A stretch of DNA of 64,000 bases from a bacterium (GTDB lineage Bacteria > Planctomycetota > JAFGQW01): contig JAUHXU010000002.1 in the NCBI GenBank assembly GCA_030426805.1, positions 682,001 to 746,000 on the forward strand, written 5' to 3'. Below, one piece after another: positions 47,184 through 55,968 of the stretch; within the stretch, counting starts at the first letter, position 1; each line of letters begins with the position of its first letter. The translations under genes were made by a program, and so were the position numbers. The notes below the pieces were generated by a model. It saw only the letters and a program-made list of their open reading frames with translations. It was not told the origin of the DNA and searched no databases.

Positions 47184-50100
47184 GGCGACGCTCGCCGACG
47201 CGCTACTCGCCGATCCGCGGTTCGACGCGGTCGCCGATGCGCTCTCCGCCGGGACGCCCCGCTTCCTGGGCGGGTTGTGGGGCGCGTCGGCCAACGTGAT
47301 CGCCGGGCTGCTCGCCGACCGCGTCCGCCGACGGGCGCTGCTCGTCGTCGACACACTGGAACACGCGCGCGACGCGGTCGACGACCTGCGAACGCTCGGT
47401 CTCGACGCGGGCGACGCGCTCGTCTTGCCGCCGTTGCGCACGGTCGAGCGACGCGACGCCGGCTTCGACCCCGAGGCCTACGCGGACCGGCTCGCCGTGC
47501 TGCGCGACGTGTTCATGAATCCCCACCCGCGGATGATCGTCGCGCCGGTGCGCGCGGTGTTCGGGCCGATGGTGTCGCGTGAATCGTACGAGCAGTGCCT
47601 GATCCGCGTGCGCCCCGGGGAGACGCTCGACGTCGAGGCGTTCGTCGCCAAGCTGACGTCGCGCGAGTTCTTGCGCGTGCCGCGCGTCGAATCGGCCGGC
47701 GAGGTCGCGGTGCGCGGCGACGTCGTCGACGTGTTTCCGTGGGGTGCCCAGCGCCCGATTCGGATCGAGCTGTTCGACGACGAGGTCGAGGAGATCCGCG
47801 AGTTCGACCCGGCGACGCAGCGCAGCACGACGCCGGTGCTCGTCGCGCGGTTCCCGGCGTTGCGCGCGGCGGACTTCCGTGTTCAGGGCGCGAAGGGCGC
47901 GCGCGCGTTGCTCGACTTCCTGCCCGGCGGCTCGCTCCTGTTTCTCCGCGAGGTCGAAGCGCTCACCGAACGGGTGTCCGATGTGAAGGGGGCCGAGAAG
48001 GCGCTCTTCGGCGGCGAAACGCCGGCCGTGCGCGTCCGCATCAACGGCATGCCGTTGCCGCCCGGCACCGGGATCATCAACTTCAAGACCCAGAGCGTCG
48101 AAGCACTGCGGCGGGAGAGCGCCGGCGACGATGCGACGGTGGCGATGCTCGAACGGCTGCTCGCCCGCAACGATCGACTGCACCTGTTCATGCCGAATGC
48201 CGTGGATCGCGAGCGCTTGGCGAGAGCGATCGCGGAGCGGTCCCCGGCGATTGCCGAGCACGTGTCGATCGAAGCCGGGCGGATCTCGGCGGGGTTTCAG
48301 TGGCGCGAGGCGAAGGTCGCCGCGGTATCGCACCACGAACTGGTCGCCCGCGATCGGGAGACGACGCGGGGGGGCGGCGGTTCCGGACGGCGGGCGATCC
48401 GCAGCGCACCGATTCGCGAGTTCTTCGAGCTGCGCGAGCGCGATTACGTCGTGCACGCGACGCACGGCATCGGCCGCTACCTCGGGATCGAGAAGCTCGA
48501 GCGAAACGGCGTCACCGAGGAGTTCCTGCTGATCGAGTATCGCGACGACGCGCGTCTTTACGTGCCGGTCGCGAAGATCGAACTCGTGCAGAAGTACATC
48601 GGCGCGAGCGAGGAGGGGCCCAAGCTCCACCGCCTCGGCGGCACGCGTTGGCGCAAGACCAAGGACCAGGTCGAGCTCGCGGTGCTCGACCTCGCGAGCG
48701 AACTGCTCGATCTGCAGGCGACGCGGGAGCGCGCACCCGGCTTCGCGTTCCCGCCGGACGATTCGATGCAGGCCGACTTCGAGGCGGCGTTTCCATACGA
48801 GGATACGCCCGACCAGGTGGACGCGACCCGCGCGGTGAAAGCGGACATGGAGTCGCCGCGGCCGATGGATCGGCTGATCTGCGGTGACGTCGGCTTCGGC
48901 AAGACCGAGGTCGCGGTGCGCGCGATCTTCAAGGCGGTCGCGGGCGGCAAGCAGGTCGGCATGCTCGTCCCGACGACCGTGCTCGCCCAGCAGCACTGGC
49001 TGACGATCGCGGAGCGGATGCGCGGCTTTCCGGTGCGCGTCGAGGTGCTGAGCCGGTTCCGCACGCCGAAGGAACAGCGTACGATCGTCGAGGATACGGC
49101 TGCGGGCCGCGTGGACGTGTTGATCGGCACGCACCGGATCGCGTCCGACGACGTGGCGTTCAAGGACCTCGGCCTCGTCGTGATCGACGAGGAGCAGCGC
49201 TTCGGCGTCGAGCACAAGCAGTTCTTCAAGCGACTGCGCGCGACCGTGGACGTCGTCACGCTCTCGGCGACGCCGATCCCGCGGACGTTGCACCTGAGCC
49301 TGATCAACGTGCGCGACATCTCGAGTTTGCGTACGCCGCCGCCCGGTCGCATGCGGATTCGGACCGAGGTCGTGCCGTGGGACGCGGACCTCGTGCGCAA
49401 GGTGGTCCTTCGCGAGTTGGAGCGCGAGGGGCAGGTGTTCTTCGTGCACAACCGCGTGCGGGGACTCGACCGGATCGCCCAGAAGTTGCGCAAGCTCGTG
49501 CCGGAGGCACGCTACGGCATCGTACACGGGCAGATGAGTGCGGCGGAGATCGAAGACGTGATGGTCGCGTTCGTCGATCACGAAGTCGACGTGCTCGTCT
49601 GCACGACGATCGTCGAGTCGGGGCTCGACATCCCCAACGCGAACACGGTCATCATCAACGAGGCCGATCGCCTCGGCCTGTCGGAGTTGCACCAGCTCCG
49701 CGGTCGCGTCGGCCGGCACGAGCGACAGGCGTACGCCTACCTGATCCCGCGCCCCGGTGGGCTGAACGACGACGCGCGCCGACGTCTGAAGGCGATCGAG
49801 GAGTTCTCCGACCTCGGTGCAGGGTTTCAGATCGCCATCCGCGACCTCGAGATCCGCGGTGCCGGCAACATCCTCGGCGCGCAGCAATCCGGGCACCTGG
49901 CGTCGGTCGGCTACGAGATGTACTGCCGACTGCTGCGCTCGGCGATCAAGCGCTTCGCGAACGAGGTCGAGCCGGCGCCGCCCGACGTCGACCTCGACCT
50001 GCGGGTGCCCGCGTTCCTCGACGACGCGTGGATCGGACCCGACGCGAAGGTGAAGATGGACGTGCTGCGACTGCTCGGCGGCGTGCGCGACCGCGCCGAC

Positions 50101-50424
50101 CGCGACGACGTGCTCGGCGAACTCCGCGACCGCTTCGGGGAACCGCCGCCGGAGGTGTTCGCGCTCGCCGAGATCAGCCGGATCCAGCACGGCGCCGCCG
50201 CCGTGGGTATCGAGGCGGCCGTGCGCTCGGGCGAGGTCGACGGCGCGCTGCTGACGTTTCGGACCGAGGTCCTGATGAGCCACTTCCTGGGCCAGTGCGG
50301 CGGCCGCGCGAAGTTCCTCGAGGAGACGACGCTGTTCGCGGCCTTCGACGGCCCACCGAACGACCCGGAGGCGTTCCTCGAGTTCGTGATCGGCCTGCTC
50401 AACCACGGCGGCGCCCGCATCTGA
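47170..50424 (+). CDS. mfd: Transcription-repair coupling factor
   Basis: 1084 residues from ATG inside the rnc end. Order of parts: UvrB-like N-terminal domains (to about 350, for example VRGDVVDVFPWGAQRPIRIELFDDEVEEI), the RNA-polymerase-interacting CarD-like domain (LRERDYVVHATHGIGRYLGIEKL), then the RecG-type translocase with GDVGFGKTEVAVRA (Walker A), DEEQRFGV (DEEQ box), LSATPIPRTL and GRVGRHERQAYAYL. The C-terminal TRCF domain closes the protein. It removes RNA polymerase stalled at lesions and recruits UvrA. Slightly shorter than the E. coli protein. A long repeat-containing gap follows. Confidence 0.96.
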   Translation: MPVAEATLADALLADPRFDAVADALSAGTPRFLGGLWGASANVIAGLLADRVRRRALLVVDTLEHARDAVDDLRTLGLDAGDALVLPPLRTVERRDAGFDPEAYADRLAVLRDVFMNPHPRMIVAPVRAVFGPMVSRESYEQCLIRVRPGETLDVEAFVAKLTSREFLRVPRVESAGEVAVRGDVVDVFPWGAQRPIRIELFDDEVEEIREFDPATQRSTTPVLVARFPALRAADFRVQGAKGARALLDFLPGGSLLFLREVEALTERVSDVKGAEKALFGGETPAVRVRINGMPLPPGTGIINFKTQSVEALRRESAGDDATVAMLERLLARNDRLHLFMPNAVDRERLARAIAERSPAIAEHVSIEAGRISAGFQWREAKVAAVSHHELVARDRETTRGGGGSGRRAIRSAPIREFFELRERDYVVHATHGIGRYLGIEKLERNGVTEEFLLIEYRDDARLYVPVAKIELVQKYIGASEEGPKLHRLGGTRWRKTKDQVELAVLDLASELLDLQATRERAPGFAFPPDDSMQADFEAAFPYEDTPDQVDATRAVKADMESPRPMDRLICGDVGFGKTEVAVRAIFKAVAGGKQVGMLVPTTVLAQQHWLTIAERMRGFPVRVEVLSRFRTPKEQRTIVEDTAAGRVDVLIGTHRIASDDVAFKDLGLVVIDEEQRFGVEHKQFFKRLRATVDVVTLSATPIPRTLHLSLINVRDISSLRTPPPGRMRIRTEVVPWDADLVRKVVLRELEREGQVFFVHNRVRGLDRIAQKLRKLVPEARYGIVHGQMSAAEIEDVMVAFVDHEVDVLVCTTIVESGLDIPNANTVIINEADRLGLSELHQLRGRVGRHERQAYAYLIPRPGGLNDDARRRLKAIEEFSDLGAGFQIAIRDLEIRGAGNILGAQQSGHLASVGYEMYCRLLRSAIKRFANEVEPAPPDVDLDLRVPAFLDDAWIGPDAKVKMDVLRLLGGVRDRADRDDVLGELRDRFGEPPPEVFALAEISRIQHGAAAVGIEAAVRSGEVDGALLTFRTEVLMSHFLGQCGGRAKFLEETTLFAAFDGPPNDPEAFLEFVIGLLNHGGARI

Positions 50425-50462
50425 CCAGCGTCGGGCAGTGGTCCCTGTCTTCGCATCGACAG

Positions 50463-50769
50463 AGGCGTCCCGTTCGCTCCACGGATCGTGCGGAGCTCTG
50501 ACGCGTACCGGTCCGGACGCCGCAGGTCGTCGTGCGAACACCACTACCCGACGCCTCGACTCTCGGCGGTGCAACAGTGCATCCGTTGGGCGATATCGTC
50601 GCGAAACACGACAATGTCGCTTCACGGATGCATCCGTGCGCGAAGAGCGTCGCGTTTCAGCGTCAAAGCGCGACGATATCGGCTCACGGATTCCTGCGAC
50701 GACGACCTGCGGCGTCCGGACAGGTAGCCGACACAACACCGCACGATCCGTGGAGCGCACGGGCCGCCT
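50463..50769. repeat. Foldback (long imperfect palindrome) with 71-nt arms
   Basis: The left arm 50463-50533 and right arm 50699-50769 are inverted copies, identical at 62 of 71 positions by eye without gaps; the shared blocks include CGCTCCACGGATCGTGCGG and GTCCGGACGCCGCAGGTCGT. Inside, CGATATCGTCGCG (50591-50603) pairs with its inverse at 50669-50681, so the transcript could fold into one long nested stem. No transposase or flanking target duplication was recognised. Confidence 0.85.
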
Positions 50770-50839
50770 GGCGCGACGCCAGGCCCCTTCAGGGGGCGGA
50801 TCGCGAAGCGATCCCGGGGGTGACAACAACACGCGGCAG
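50699..50839 (+). repeat. Dispersed repeat R1, copy 2
   Basis: Overlaps the right foldback arm and continues to GCGGCAG. 50748-50839 aligns with the inverse of 8206-8296. It contains three consecutive hairpins: GCCTGGCG/CGCCAGGC (50766-50784), CCCC TTCA GGGG, and GGATCGC/GCGATCC (50798-50814). Confidence 0.75.
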
Positions 50840-50931
50840 TAGAGACGCTCGACATGCCCGCGCACTTGGATGTCACGAGCCGGACGAACGGCAACCCCGC
50901 GCATCCCTCTGCCTCTTGCCCTATACTGTTC

Positions 50932-50937
50932 GCAGGC
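50932..50937 (+). promoter_or_regulatory. Candidate -10 of the SurA/PpiC-like gene
   Basis: TATACT, 34 bp before the start codon, leaving room for a short leader with the GGAG ribosome site. No convincing -35. Confidence 0.35.
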
Positions 50938-50971
50938 TGCGTTCGTGTGACGCAGCTCCCCGGAGACGCCG

Positions 50972-52117
50972 ATGCACCGATCGCTCGCCATCCTCATCGC
51001 CGGGCTCGCGCTCGCGTCGTCGCTCGTTGCGCAGGACCCTGCACCTGCGAAGCCGGCGGCGAAGCCCGCGCCCGCCGGGAACGACGCGCCACCGCCGCCT
51101 GTCGGCGAGAAACGCCGCCTCGACAGCATCGCGGTCGTCGTCAACGGCGAGGCGATCACGTGGGCCGAGATCCGCGAGCCGGTGCTCGACGTCGCCGGCA
51201 GCCTCGAGTACCGCAACGAGGACGACCGCATCGCGAAATTGACCCGCGAGACGATGAAGCAGCTGCATCGCGTGATCGAGAACAAGCTGCTCGTGCAAAT
51301 GGCGCGCAAGGCGGGCGACATCCGCATCACGACCGAAGAGCTCGACAAGGCCGTGGACGAGCAGCAGCGCGCGGCCGGGTCGCTGATGGAGTACATGCGG
51401 TCGCTGCAGGCGAAGGGCCTCACGCTCTCGCAGGCCCGCGAGGCCGAACGCGAGCGCTTGCTTCGGCACAAGTTCTTCCAGGCGAATTTCTTCTCGACGC
51501 CGTGGGGGCAGCGGTATCGCCGATTCAGCGCGCGGGTCTCGCCGCGCGAGATCCGCGACTACTACCGGCACAACGCCGCCCGCTACAAGGTGGAGGCTGC
51601 CGTGTGGCTGCGTCGTGCGACGATCACCGCGGCGGCGCACGGCGGGGTCGACAAGGCGCGCGCGCTCGCCGATCGGGCGCGGACGGCGCTCGCCTCCGGC
51701 CAGGACCCCGCCGAAGTCGACGCGCAACTCGGACTCGGTGCCGCGGACCTGACCCGCCCCGTCGAGGACCTCACGTCGTTCGACCTCGCGAGCGGCCTGC
51801 ACGCGGACGTGAAGCGATGGGCGTTCGCGGCCAAGGAGGGGGCGGTCAGCGACGTCTTCGAGCTCGCACGGGGCGTCTTCGCGGTCTTCCAGGTCGCGAA
51901 GAAGCAGGAGGCGGCGACGCGAGGCTTCGAGGAGGTCCAGGAGGAACTGGAGGAGCAGCTGCGTTCCGAGAAGTTCTCCCGACTGCTCGACCTGATGCGC
52001 GCTCGCCTGTTCCGGGAGGCCGACATTCGGCCCCGTGAGCTCGGCCGGTGGCTCCTGCGCCCGCAAGGCAAGCCGCCGATCGCGCCCGACGTCCTGTCGA
52101 TGATCCTCGGTAAATGA
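50972..52117 (+). CDS. SurA/PpiC-like periplasmic peptidyl-prolyl isomerase or chaperone
   Basis: 381 residues; the ATG has GGAG 7 nt upstream. A signal peptide (LAILIAGLALASSLVAQ) is followed by a Pro/Ala/Lys linker. SurA_N-type helices (about 50-180) start with DSIAVVVNGEAITWAEI and end in FSARVSPREIRDYYRHNAARY. The remaining part (about 205-340) has the size and strand pattern of a parvulin domain, with LHADVKRWAFAAKEGAVSDVFELARGVFAVFQV landmarks typical of PpiC ends. The usual active-site His/Cys pattern is not clear, so it may be mainly a chaperone. Role: folding of exported or outer-membrane proteins. Confidence 0.8.
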   Translation: MHRSLAILIAGLALASSLVAQDPAPAKPAAKPAPAGNDAPPPPVGEKRRLDSIAVVVNGEAITWAEIREPVLDVAGSLEYRNEDDRIAKLTRETMKQLHRVIENKLLVQMARKAGDIRITTEELDKAVDEQQRAAGSLMEYMRSLQAKGLTLSQAREAERERLLRHKFFQANFFSTPWGQRYRRFSARVSPREIRDYYRHNAARYKVEAAVWLRRATITAAAHGGVDKARALADRARTALASGQDPAEVDAQLGLGAADLTRPVEDLTSFDLASGLHADVKRWAFAAKEGAVSDVFELARGVFAVFQVAKKQEAATRGFEEVQEELEEQLRSEKFSRLLDLMRARLFREADIRPRELGRWLLRPQGKPPIAPDVLSMILGK

Positions 52118-52174
52118 CTTCCTGTAAGCCACTTGTGTCGATTCAGCGGTTTCTCGCCGGGGCCGGGTGGACGA

Positions 52175-52203
52175 TTGGCTTCCGCCCCGAAAAATCCTAA
52201 AAT
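52175..52203 (+). promoter_or_regulatory. Promoter of first toroid gene
   Basis: TTGGCT (52175-52180), 17-bp spacer, TAAAAT (52198-52203) in a locally AT-richer stretch. This gives a leader of about 150 nt before the ATG at 52364. I found no riboswitch-like fold in that leader. Confidence 0.6.
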
Positions 52204-52363
52204 GCGGTGAACGCGCCCGAGCCGCGATGCGTTTGCCGAACCGGGGTCCACGAAGCGACCAGACCGGTAGACGACAACTCCAATATTAGGCCAGTCCAAC
52301 ACAGGCCGAGGTGCCGCCGACCCGATGCGGTCGACCGGCCGCCCCAGTGAGGAATGATCTCGC

Positions 52364-53911
52364 ATGCCGCAGCAGCAGCCCGACGACTATTATTGGCATC
52401 CACCGCAGCAGGACTTCAACGAGGTCCTCTACGAGCAACTGCGCAAGACGCCGTGGTTCATGATCTCGCTCGTGTTGCACCTCGTCGCGTTCCTGATCCT
52501 GTCGAACGTCGAGTTCTCGTCGATTCCGCAGGACCAGAAGAAGAAGGTCGAGGCGAAGCTCGAGCAGCCCCAGGAAGAGGAACTCCAAGAGGAGCCTGAA
52601 GAGGAGCCCGAGGAGGAGGAGCCTGAAGAGGAGCCGATCGAGGAGCCCGAGGTCGAAGAGATGGAGACCGAGGACGACGTCGAGACGACCGACGCCGAGT
52701 CCGAGGATGACGCCGTCTCCGACCAGCCGTACGAGGGCAAGCAGTCCAACGCGGCGATCGGCCTCGGTGGTGGTGCCGGCGGCGCGTTCGGTGGACGTCG
52801 CGGTGGTCGCCGCGGTCGCATGAAGCGCTACGGTGGCCAGGGCACCGCGGAAGCGGTCGAGCTCGGTCTCGAGTGGCTCGCGAAGCACCAGACGCCGGAC
52901 GACGGCTACTGGGATTGCGACGGCTTCCAGGAGTTCTGCAAGGGCAACATCTGCGACGGCAAGGGCTACCCGACCTACGACCCGGGCATCACCGGCCTCG
53001 CGCTGCTCGCGTTCCTCGGTGCGGGCTACACGCACCAGGCGGGCAAGTACAAGAAGACCGTCGCCGACGCGATCAAGTATCTCCGCCGCGTGCAGGATCC
53101 GGAGGGGTGCTTCGGCGTCCAGGCCGGCCACTTCATGTATTCGCACGCGTGCTGCACGCTCGCACTCGCCGAGGCGTACGGGATGACGGCCAGTCCGATC
53201 CTGAAGCGTCCGGTCGAGAAGGCGCTCGAGTTCCTCTACAAGGCGCAGAACCCGAACCCGTCGGGCACCGGCAAGCTCGCGTGGCGCTACACGGTGCAGC
53301 CGGGTGACAACGACACGTCGGTCACCGGGTGGGTCGTCATGGCACTGAAGAGTGCGAAGTCGGCCGGCCTCGAGGTCAACGCGTCGGCGTTCGAGGGCGC
53401 GCACGTCTGGCTCGACCAGATGAGCGATGCCGCGACCGGTCGTATCGGCTACGTGCAGTCGGGTGTCAGCCCGGTGCGTTCCGAGGGCCGTGAGGAGAAG
53501 TGGCCGCGCTCCAAGAGCGAGGCGATCACCGCCGTGGGCATGCTGACCCGCGTGTTCATCAGTGACGCGCTCGGCAACGAGGACGCGCACAAGGACTGGA
53601 TCAAGAAGGGCGCACGCCTGTGCGTCGAGCGTCTGCCGAAGTGGGTCGAAGGCGATGGCTCGATCGACCAGTACTACTGGTACTACGGCACGCTCGCGAT
53701 GTTCCAGGTCGGCGGGTCCGACTGGAAGAAGTGGAACAAGGCGATGAAGAAGGCGATCATCGATCACCAGCGCAAGGAGGGCTGCGAGCGTGGCTCGTGG
53801 GACCCGCAAGGTCCTTGGGGTGAAGATGGCGGCCGCGTCTATTCGACGGCGATCATGACGATGTGCCTCGAAGTCTACTATCGCTACGGCAAGGTGTTCG
53901 GCACGAAGTAG
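52364..53911 (+). CDS. Toroid protein with TonB-like anchor, paralogue 1
   Basis: 515 residues; GAGGAA lies about 9 nt upstream. Residues about 20-52 hold LYEQLRKTPWFMISLVLH plus a single helix ending NVEFSSIP. A Glu/Pro-rich rod follows (about 62-118), which looks like TonB. Then a Gly/Arg-rich linker leads to an alpha/alpha-toroid domain (about 165-515) of the prenyltransferase/squalene-oxidase repeat type (EAVELGLEWLAKHQTPDDGYW, ITGLALLAFLGAGYTHQ, SVTGWVVMALKSA, SEAITAVGMLTRVF, WYYGTLAMFQVGG). A Cys-rich segment CDGFQEFCKGNICDGKGYPTYD-like (split here) and ERGSWDPQGPWGEDGGR are conserved in all three copies. The DxDD acid motif of squalene-hopene cyclase is absent, so terpene cyclisation is unlikely. 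Periplasmic-facing scaffold or binding protein is inferred. Confidence 0.85.
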   Translation: MPQQQPDDYYWHPPQQDFNEVLYEQLRKTPWFMISLVLHLVAFLILSNVEFSSIPQDQKKKVEAKLEQPQEEELQEEPEEEPEEEEPEEEPIEEPEVEEMETEDDVETTDAESEDDAVSDQPYEGKQSNAAIGLGGGAGGAFGGRRGGRRGRMKRYGGQGTAEAVELGLEWLAKHQTPDDGYWDCDGFQEFCKGNICDGKGYPTYDPGITGLALLAFLGAGYTHQAGKYKKTVADAIKYLRRVQDPEGCFGVQAGHFMYSHACCTLALAEAYGMTASPILKRPVEKALEFLYKAQNPNPSGTGKLAWRYTVQPGDNDTSVTGWVVMALKSAKSAGLEVNASAFEGAHVWLDQMSDAATGRIGYVQSGVSPVRSEGREEKWPRSKSEAITAVGMLTRVFISDALGNEDAHKDWIKKGARLCVERLPKWVEGDGSIDQYYWYYGTLAMFQVGGSDWKKWNKAMKKAIIDHQRKEGCERGSWDPQGPWGEDGGRVYSTAIMTMCLEVYYRYGKVFGTK

Positions 53912-53934
53912 CCGATACCCGACCGACATCGACC

Positions 53935-53963
53935 GAGGGCCGGCGCACGGCGCGCCGGCCCTC
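53935..53963. terminator. Bidirectional hairpin between convergent genes
   Basis: GAGGGCCGGCGC (53935-53946), 5-nt loop, GCGCCGGCCCTC (53952-53963). It lies 24 bp after the toroid stop and 24 bp from the convergent propeller gene. A strong stem but no T tract. Confidence 0.65.
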
Positions 53964-53986
53964 GTCGTGTACGGAGCGAGCGGTGA

Positions 53987-55777
53987 TCAGCGTGTCGCGG
54001 GCGCGCCCAGTCGATAGGCCACGAGGCCGTCGATCGCGCGGACGAAGAGCTGATCGCCCGCGACGGCGAGGTGCGCCCACGTGTCGCGCTCGGCCACGAC
54101 GCGTTCAGCCAGCAGCGTGAAGCGCTCGGGCGACGCGTCGATCAACCGGAGCGTTCCGTCCTGGTCGAGCGCGAGGATCCGCCCGTCACGCCCGACGAGT
54201 GACCAGTAGTGTCCGAACGGCTTCGACGTGATCCATCGGATCGCGCCGGTGGCGAGTTCGACACACGCGAAGCGGCGGTTCCGCAGGTGCAGATAGGCGT
54301 GACCGTCGATGACGATCGGCGTGGACATGTACGCCTGGAGCTTGTTGTCCCACTGGCGTTGCGGCGTCAGCCCGGTCCCGGCCTCGTCGGGCACGATCGA
54401 GAACGCCTGTGCGCGTCCCGAGTGGGCACTCGTGAAGAGGCGTCCGTCGTCGACGGTCGGCGTCAGGATGTTCATGCCGCGGAACGCCTTGATCGGTGTG
54501 CCCCAGAGACGCGCGCCCGACTCCGGGTCCAGTCCGACGAGCTCCTTGCGCGATTGAACGACGAGCTGACGACGACCGGCGAGCGTCGTCAGGAGCGGCG
54601 AACTGAACGCCGACCCCTGCATGCCCCCGCCGTCGACGAGGCCACGCCACACCGACTCGCCGCTTCGCTTGTCGAGCTTGACGACGCCGCCCGCGGCTTG
54701 CAGGTAGACGTGATCGCCGTCGACCAAGGGGCTCGACACGCAACCGAACGCGGGGCGTGTCGCCTCGTAGCGGTCGGCGAGGTCCACGCGCCAGACGACG
54801 TCGCCGGTCGAGCCGTCGAGGCAGGCGAGGACGTCACGCATCCCGGCGACGAAGAGGTGCTCGCCGTCCCACGCGGGCGTCGATCGAATCCAGCTGCCGT
54901 TGCGCGCCGCGAAGAACGGCACCTTCATCGCACCGGGCCAACGGGTCTCCCAGAGGCGTCGGCCGGTCGCGCGGTCGAACGCGCGCACGACCTCGTCGCG
55001 CTTGTCCTCGGTCTCGACCGTGAAGACACGATCCTTGGTGACGATCGGGCCACCGTAGCCCGGGCCGAGTTCGACGCGCCACTGCTCGCGGAGGACGTCG
55101 TCATCCAATGACGTCGGCCACGGTGCGCCTGCGGAGTGGCCATCGCGGGAGGGACCGCGCCACTGCGGCCACGTCGATGCAGCGTCGGTCGATGCCGGGC
55201 CTGTCGATGCAGGGTCTGTCGATGCCGGTTCCGTCGCCGGCGGTGTGAGTGCACGCACGGCGTCCGCCAGCTGCCGGAGGTGGAGCGGCGAGAAACCGCG
55301 GTCGTGAAACCACACGATTCGACCGTCGCCGTCGAGCAGAGCGATTCGCCCGTTGTTCGGATTCTCGTCGCCCGTCAACGCGACGATGCGATCGGCGTCG
55401 CCGTAGACCGTGATCACGCCACCCCAGAGCTCTTCGGGAATGCCGCGCCGCATCCCGCCGTCGATCGAGCCGGCGAACAGCCCGGGGACGAGGCCATCGA
55501 TCGTCGGGATCTCGTAGTAGCGAACCTCGATGCCGAGTTGGTCGATCCCGACCATCCAGCGGTCGAGGTCGAACTGAGCGTTCTGCACGTAGCCGATCAG
55601 CAGGAGCGCGGGTGCGCCCGCGAGATCGCCGGGGAGCGTCCAGTCCGCCCCGGCGAGCGATGTGCCGCGCACGGTCGGAAACGGCTCGCCGACGGGGTTT
55701 CGGTTCGGGGTGACACTGCTGCAGCCGGTCGCGATCGTCGCGAGCAGCAGGCCGAGGGCGGGACCGATCGGTAGCAT
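53987..55777 (-). CDS. Lipoprotein with ATP10/thioredoxin-like domain fused to PQQ-type beta-propeller
   Basis: 596 residues. Signal peptide with lipobox IATGC (Cys19). Residues about 30-175 (VGEPFPTVRGTSLAG, TLPGDLAGAPALLLIGYVQ, then FHDRGFSPLHLRQLADAVRAL) resemble the ATP10/redoxin-like fold without a Cys-x-x-Cys. A low-complexity linker encoded by a 15-bp tandem repeat follows. Residues about 205-596 form a PQQ/WD40-like eight-bladed propeller (WPQWRGPSRDGHS start, FDRATGRRLWETRWPG, LDGSTGDVVWRVDLA, LDKRSGESVWRG, ELATGAIRWITSKPFG). Such propellers bind quinone cofactors in dehydrogenases or act as assembly scaffolds like BamB; no catalytic residues can be claimed. It divides the toroid trio and is divergent from paralogue 2. 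Confidence 0.82.
   Translation of the reverse strand: MLPIGPALGLLLATIATGCSSVTPNRNPVGEPFPTVRGTSLAGADWTLPGDLAGAPALLLIGYVQNAQFDLDRWMVGIDQLGIEVRYYEIPTIDGLVPGLFAGSIDGGMRRGIPEELWGGVITVYGDADRIVALTGDENPNNGRIALLDGDGRIVWFHDRGFSPLHLRQLADAVRALTPPATEPASTDPASTGPASTDAASTWPQWRGPSRDGHSAGAPWPTSLDDDVLREQWRVELGPGYGGPIVTKDRVFTVETEDKRDEVVRAFDRATGRRLWETRWPGAMKVPFFAARNGSWIRSTPAWDGEHLFVAGMRDVLACLDGSTGDVVWRVDLADRYEATRPAFGCVSSPLVDGDHVYLQAAGGVVKLDKRSGESVWRGLVDGGGMQGSAFSSPLLTTLAGRRQLVVQSRKELVGLDPESGARLWGTPIKAFRGMNILTPTVDDGRLFTSAHSGRAQAFSIVPDEAGTGLTPQRQWDNKLQAYMSTPIVIDGHAYLHLRNRRFACVELATGAIRWITSKPFGHYWSLVGRDGRILALDQDGTLRLIDASPERFTLLAERVVAERDTWAHLAVAGDQLFVRAIDGLVAYRLGAPATR
55173..55232. repeat. Four tandem copies of a 15-bp unit inside the propeller gene
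   Basis: Units 55173-55187, 55188-55202, 55203-55217 and 55218-55232 each begin GTCGATGC on the plus strand. On the coding strand they give a Ser-Thr/Asp-Pro-Ala linker between the two domains. Copy number changes would keep the frame. Confidence 0.85.
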
Positions 55778-55968
55778 GGGCGATTCCTCGAAGAAAGAGC
55801 GGTTGCGGTGGGCTTCGCCGCCGACCGGGCCGCGGTTTCACGCCGGCGCGGCCTGTTTTTGCGAACCCGTGGCCGAGAGGGCCCGTTTGGGGGGGGCGGC
55901 TACCGACCGCCGCCGCGTGCGAGGTCCGTACGCGGCGTGTCGTCGGAAATTTCGAAGGGACGATCGAC

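Larger units (their letters stand above)
50425..50971. other. 547-bp intergenic region filled by a foldback element and repeat R1
   Basis: No supportable gene. Holds the 307-bp imperfect palindrome 50463-50769, the R1 unit at 50699-50839 and, near the right end, TATACT (50932-50937), a likely -10 for the chaperone gene. Confidence 0.7.

Noticed and set aside
50463..50839. Insertion sequence
   Set aside because: No transposase, no target duplication recognised; only a repeat structure can be claimed.
50438..50894. Short frames across the foldback region on both strands
   Set aside because: The similar peptides on the two strands (TTTCGVRTG, ARSVERTGRL) come from the inverted repeat itself. 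There is no ribosome site and no domain.
52204..52363. Riboswitch in the 150-nt leader of the first toroid gene
   Set aside because: I could not find a recognisable aptamer core or an alternative terminator.
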